Assembly: GCA_017508315.1 (NCBI GenBank)
Contig: JAFVZE010000268.1
Span: 1 to 13,287, forward strand
Length of the DNA stretch: 13,287 nt
Direction of reading: 5' to 3'
Origin: Kiritimatiellia bacterium
GTDB lineage: Bacteria; Verrucomicrobiota; Kiritimatiellia; RFP12; UBA1067
Every line of letters starts with the position of its first letter. Within the stretch, counting starts at the first letter, position 1. The translations under genes were made by a program, and so were the position numbers. The notes beneath the pieces are model-generated. The model was given only the letters and a program-made list of their open reading frames with translations. It did no database searches and was not told the origin of the DNA. Shown here piece after piece: positions 11,091-13,287 of this stretch.

Positions 11091-11929
11091 ACAAACTTGT
11101 AGATCGCCTTGGCGACTCCGTCTTCGTCGTTAGTGCCGGTAATGTAATCGGCGGAAGCTTTCACTTCCGCGACCGCGTTTTCCATCGCAACCCCTATTCC
11201 CGCCGCTTTGATCATCGTCAGATCGTTCAACCCGTCGCCCAGCGACATGCAGTTTTCAATCCCGCAGCCGAGATGCTCGGCGAAACGGGCGAGCGAACTG
11301 CCCTTGTGGGCGGAAGGATTGTTGAACTCGAGATCGTTCCATGTCGAACTGGTGACTTTTATCTCCGGAAAACGAGACGCCATCTCTTTTCCGACAGCCT
11401 GCAATTCTTTCTTTTCCGGGTCGTCGTTGCGTGAAAAGAGCATCACCTTCTGAACGTCGCCCTCCGCCGCCGTATCGAGAAGATGGCGTTTCAGATCCGC
11501 AACCGGCCTGCGGAATTCGCGCACCATCTTAAGGTAGTGCTCGTCGGTCGCGTAGCCCTGCGCCTTGTTCTGCAGCGCCGCGCTCATCCATCCCCAGTTG
11601 TTGCGGTAGCAGTCGTAGATGACGTCGAAGCCGTCGAGCATTTCCATGATCTCGACGGCCCGGGCGAGCGGAATTTCCTCGCGGACGATCGCCTCATCCC
11701 GCTCCCGGTCGTAGACCTGCGCCCCGTTGACGGTTATCGCGTAGCGGACGAACGGCAGTTCGCGCACCGCCTCGGGCATCATGCCGAAGAACCTTCCGGT
11801 CGTCGGCACGATGTGAACGCCTTTGGCCGCCGCGTACTCGAGCGCCTCGACGTTGCCCCGGCTCAGACGCTTTTGCGAATCGAGCAGGGTGCCGTCGAGG
11901 TCGAGCGCGATTATGCGGATATCACGCAT
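11087..11929 (-). CDS. Cof-type HAD-IIB family phosphatase
   Basis: The 280-residue protein has the full HAD catalytic set: nucleophile D10 and acid D12 in IALDLDGTLLDSQ (motif I), the threonine in PTTGR (motif II), the lysine in SAHKGSSL (motif III) and the Mg-binding acids in SLGDGLNDLTMI (motif IV). A large C2-type cap (about 80-190) places it in the Cof/YidA group, which dephosphorylates sugar phosphates and sometimes flavin or PLP compounds in the cytosol. I start at ATG 11929 because the motif I strand then begins as in the family; its first 8 bases overlap the end of gnd (ATGCGTGA). A start at 11950 would overlap more. The coupling to gnd suggests a sugar-phosphate role, but the substrate is not known. 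Confidence 0.92.
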   Translation of the reverse strand: MRDIRIIALDLDGTLLDSQKRLSRGNVEALEYAAAKGVHIVPTTGRFFGMMPEAVRELPFVRYAITVNGAQVYDRERDEAIVREEIPLARAVEIMEMLDGFDVIYDCYRNNWGWMSAALQNKAQGYATDEHYLKMVREFRRPVADLKRHLLDTAAEGDVQKVMLFSRNDDPEKKELQAVGKEMASRFPEIKVTSSTWNDLEFNNPSAHKGSSLARFAEHLGCGIENCMSLGDGLNDLTMIKAAGIGVAMENAVAEVKASADYITGTNDEDGVAKAIYKFV

Positions 11930-13287
11930 TGTAGGTGGAAGCGGAGACATTGCCGCCGCGACCGGTCCAGTTGGTGTGGAAGAATTCGCCGCGCGGCTTG
12001 TCGAGTCTCTCGTAGGTGTGGGCGCCGAAGTAGTCGCGCTGCGCCTGCAGGAGGTTCGCCGGCAGACGCTCGGTCGTGTAGCCGTCGAAGTAGGAAAGCG
12101 CGCTCGTCATCGTGGGCGCGGGAATTCCGTACTTGAGCGCCGCGGAGGCGACTTCGCGCCATGCCGGAACGAGCTTTTCGACCGTCTCCTTGAAATACGG
12201 ATCCAAAAGGAGGTTCGAAAGCGCCGGATCCTTGTCGTAGGCTTCCTTGATCTTGCCGAGGAACACGCTGCGGATGATGCAGCCGCCGCGCCACATGAGC
12301 GCGATGCCGCCGTAGTTCAGGTTCCAGCCGTAGGTCTTCGCCGCCGTGCGCATGAGCGTGTAGCCCTGGGCGTAGGAGACGATCTTCGAGGCGTAGAGCG
12401 CCTGACGGATCGCTTCGATGAATTTAGCCTTGTCGCCGGTGAATTCCGGAATCTTGCGTCCGTAGGCCTTGGCGGCGACGACGCGGTCGTCCTTCATCGC
12501 CGAAAGGCAGCGCGCGAACACCGCTTCGCCGATGAGCGTCAGCGGCACGCCTTCGTCGAGCGCGGCGATACCTGTCCACTTGCCGGTCCCCTTCTGTCCG
12601 GCGGTATCGAGAATGTTCTCCACGAGCGCGGAGCCGTCGGCGTCCTTGTAGGCGAGGATGTCGCGGGTGATTTCGATGAGGTAGCTGTCGAGCTCCGTCT
12701 CGTTCCAGGCCTTGAAGACCTCGTGCATCTCGTCGTCGGACATCTTCAGGAGATCGCGCATGAGCTGGTAACTCTCGCAGATGAGCTGCATGTCGCCGTA
12801 TTCGATGCCGTTGTGGACCATCTTGACGAAGTGCCCCGCGCCGTTTTCGCCGACCCAGTCGCAGCAGGGGCTGCCGTCCTCGACCTTGGCGCAGATCGCC
12901 TGAAAGATGTCTTTCACGTACGGCCAGGCCGCGGGCGAGCCGCCGGGCATCATCGAAGGACCTTTGAGCGCCCCTTCTTCGCCGCCGGAAACGCCGGTGC
13001 CGACATAGAGAAGCCCCTTCGACTCGACATACTTCGTGCGGCGGATCGTATCCGGGAAGTGGGAGTTGCCGCCGTCGATGATGATGTCGCCAGGCTCGAG
13101 AACTTCGAGCAGCTGCTCGATCATGCCGTCGACCGCCGCACCGGCCTTGACCATCATGAAGACCTTGCGCGGTTTTTCGAGATTGTCGACGAGTTCCCGC
13201 ATCGACTTCGCGCCGATTATGTTTCTGCCCTTGGCGCGTCCGTTCACGAACGTCTCCACCTTTTCGACCGTGCGGTTGTAGACGGCG
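11922..13287 (-). CDS. gnd: 6-phosphogluconate dehydrogenase, decarboxylating; N-terminus off the right edge
   Basis: Gnd oxidises 6-phosphogluconate to ribulose 5-phosphate and CO2 with NADP+, the second dehydrogenase of the oxidative pentose phosphate pathway. The frame is open to the window edge, beginning AVYNRTVEKVETF, the end of the first Rossmann unit; roughly 30 N-terminal residues including GxGxxG are outside. Visible family marks: IIIDGGNSHFPDT, the GVSGGEEGALKGPSMMPGG block, the catalytic-lysine block HFVKMVHNGIEYGDMQLI, QKGTGKWT, IVSYAQGY, ALMWRGGCIIRS and the C-terminal ERLPANLLQAQRDYFGAHTYER with HTNWTGRGG. This is the long, dimeric form of about 485 residues. The GTG at 13259 is internal. 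The stop overlaps the HAD gene by 8 nt, so the two are probably one operon. Confidence 0.97.
   Translation of the reverse strand, partial: AVYNRTVEKVETFVNGRAKGRNIIGAKSMRELVDNLEKPRKVFMMVKAGAAVDGMIEQLLEVLEPGDIIIDGGNSHFPDTIRRTKYVESKGLLYVGTGVSGGEEGALKGPSMMPGGSPAAWPYVKDIFQAICAKVEDGSPCCDWVGENGAGHFVKMVHNGIEYGDMQLICESYQLMRDLLKMSDDEMHEVFKAWNETELDSYLIEITRDILAYKDADGSALVENILDTAGQKGTGKWTGIAALDEGVPLTLIGEAVFARCLSAMKDDRVVAAKAYGRKIPEFTGDKAKFIEAIRQALYASKIVSYAQGYTLMRTAAKTYGWNLNYGGIALMWRGGCIIRSVFLGKIKEAYDKDPALSNLLLDPYFKETVEKLVPAWREVASAALKYGIPAPTMTSALSYFDGYTTERLPANLLQAQRDYFGAHTYERLDKPRGEFFHTNWTGRGGNVSASTYNA

Noticed and set aside
1..13287. Mobile elements, CRISPR arrays, tRNA or rRNA genes
   Set aside because: No transposase or integrase, no spaced direct repeats and no tRNA or rRNA core motifs were recognised on either strand.

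Overview
This window reads as one stretch of a GC-rich bacterial chromosome (apparently above 55% GC), with closely packed genes and no RNA genes, phage, insertion sequence or CRISPR array that I can recognise. A rubrerythrin suggests an anaerobic or microaerophilic life. A very large secreted beta-repeat protein of the autotransporter-associated kind suggests the PVC group (Kiritimatiellae or Lentisphaeria-like Verrucomicrobiota). That placement is an inference from gene style and is only moderately secure.

Layout. 1-2171 (-): N-terminal 723 residues of a secreted repeat protein that runs off the left edge; it starts at a GTG with a perfect Shine-Dalgarno and has a clear signal peptide. 2172-2528: AT-richer gap with its promoter, a C10 tract and a hairpin-forming element. 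2529-3572 (-): NAD-dependent epimerase/dehydratase, divergent from 3683-4372 (+), an OmpR-type response regulator. 4373-4817: gap between convergent genes with a 22-bp palindrome, an A10 tract and two minus-strand terminator-like hairpins. 8887 down to 4818 (-): apparent operon argB-argD-lysS-rubrerythrin. 9403-8966 (-): NfeD-like membrane protein. 10531 down to 9498 (-): rbfA followed by a second OmpR-type regulator. 10608-11090 (+): CPBP intramembrane protease, divergent from rbfA. 13287 down to 11087 (-): gnd (its N-terminus lies outside the window) overlapping a Cof-type HAD phosphatase gene.

How the genes relate. argB and argD are steps 2 and 4 of arginine synthesis and overlap by ATGA; lysS follows argD after 7 nt. 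gnd (oxidative pentose phosphate pathway) and the HAD sugar-phosphatase-like gene overlap by 8 nt. The two response regulators have no histidine kinase beside them in this window.

The most notable signal is in the promoters. Six genes have a perfect TGnTATAAT extended -10 box. At five of them (epimerase, first regulator, argB, rbfA, CPBP) the start codon lies only 6-9 nt after this box, so transcription should begin at or within about 2 nt of the start codon. These five look leaderless and show no Shine-Dalgarno. By contrast nfeD, rubrerythrin and the secreted protein have clear Shine-Dalgarno sequences. The window thus seems to mix leaderless and leadered translation, and the rest is ordinary housekeeping content.
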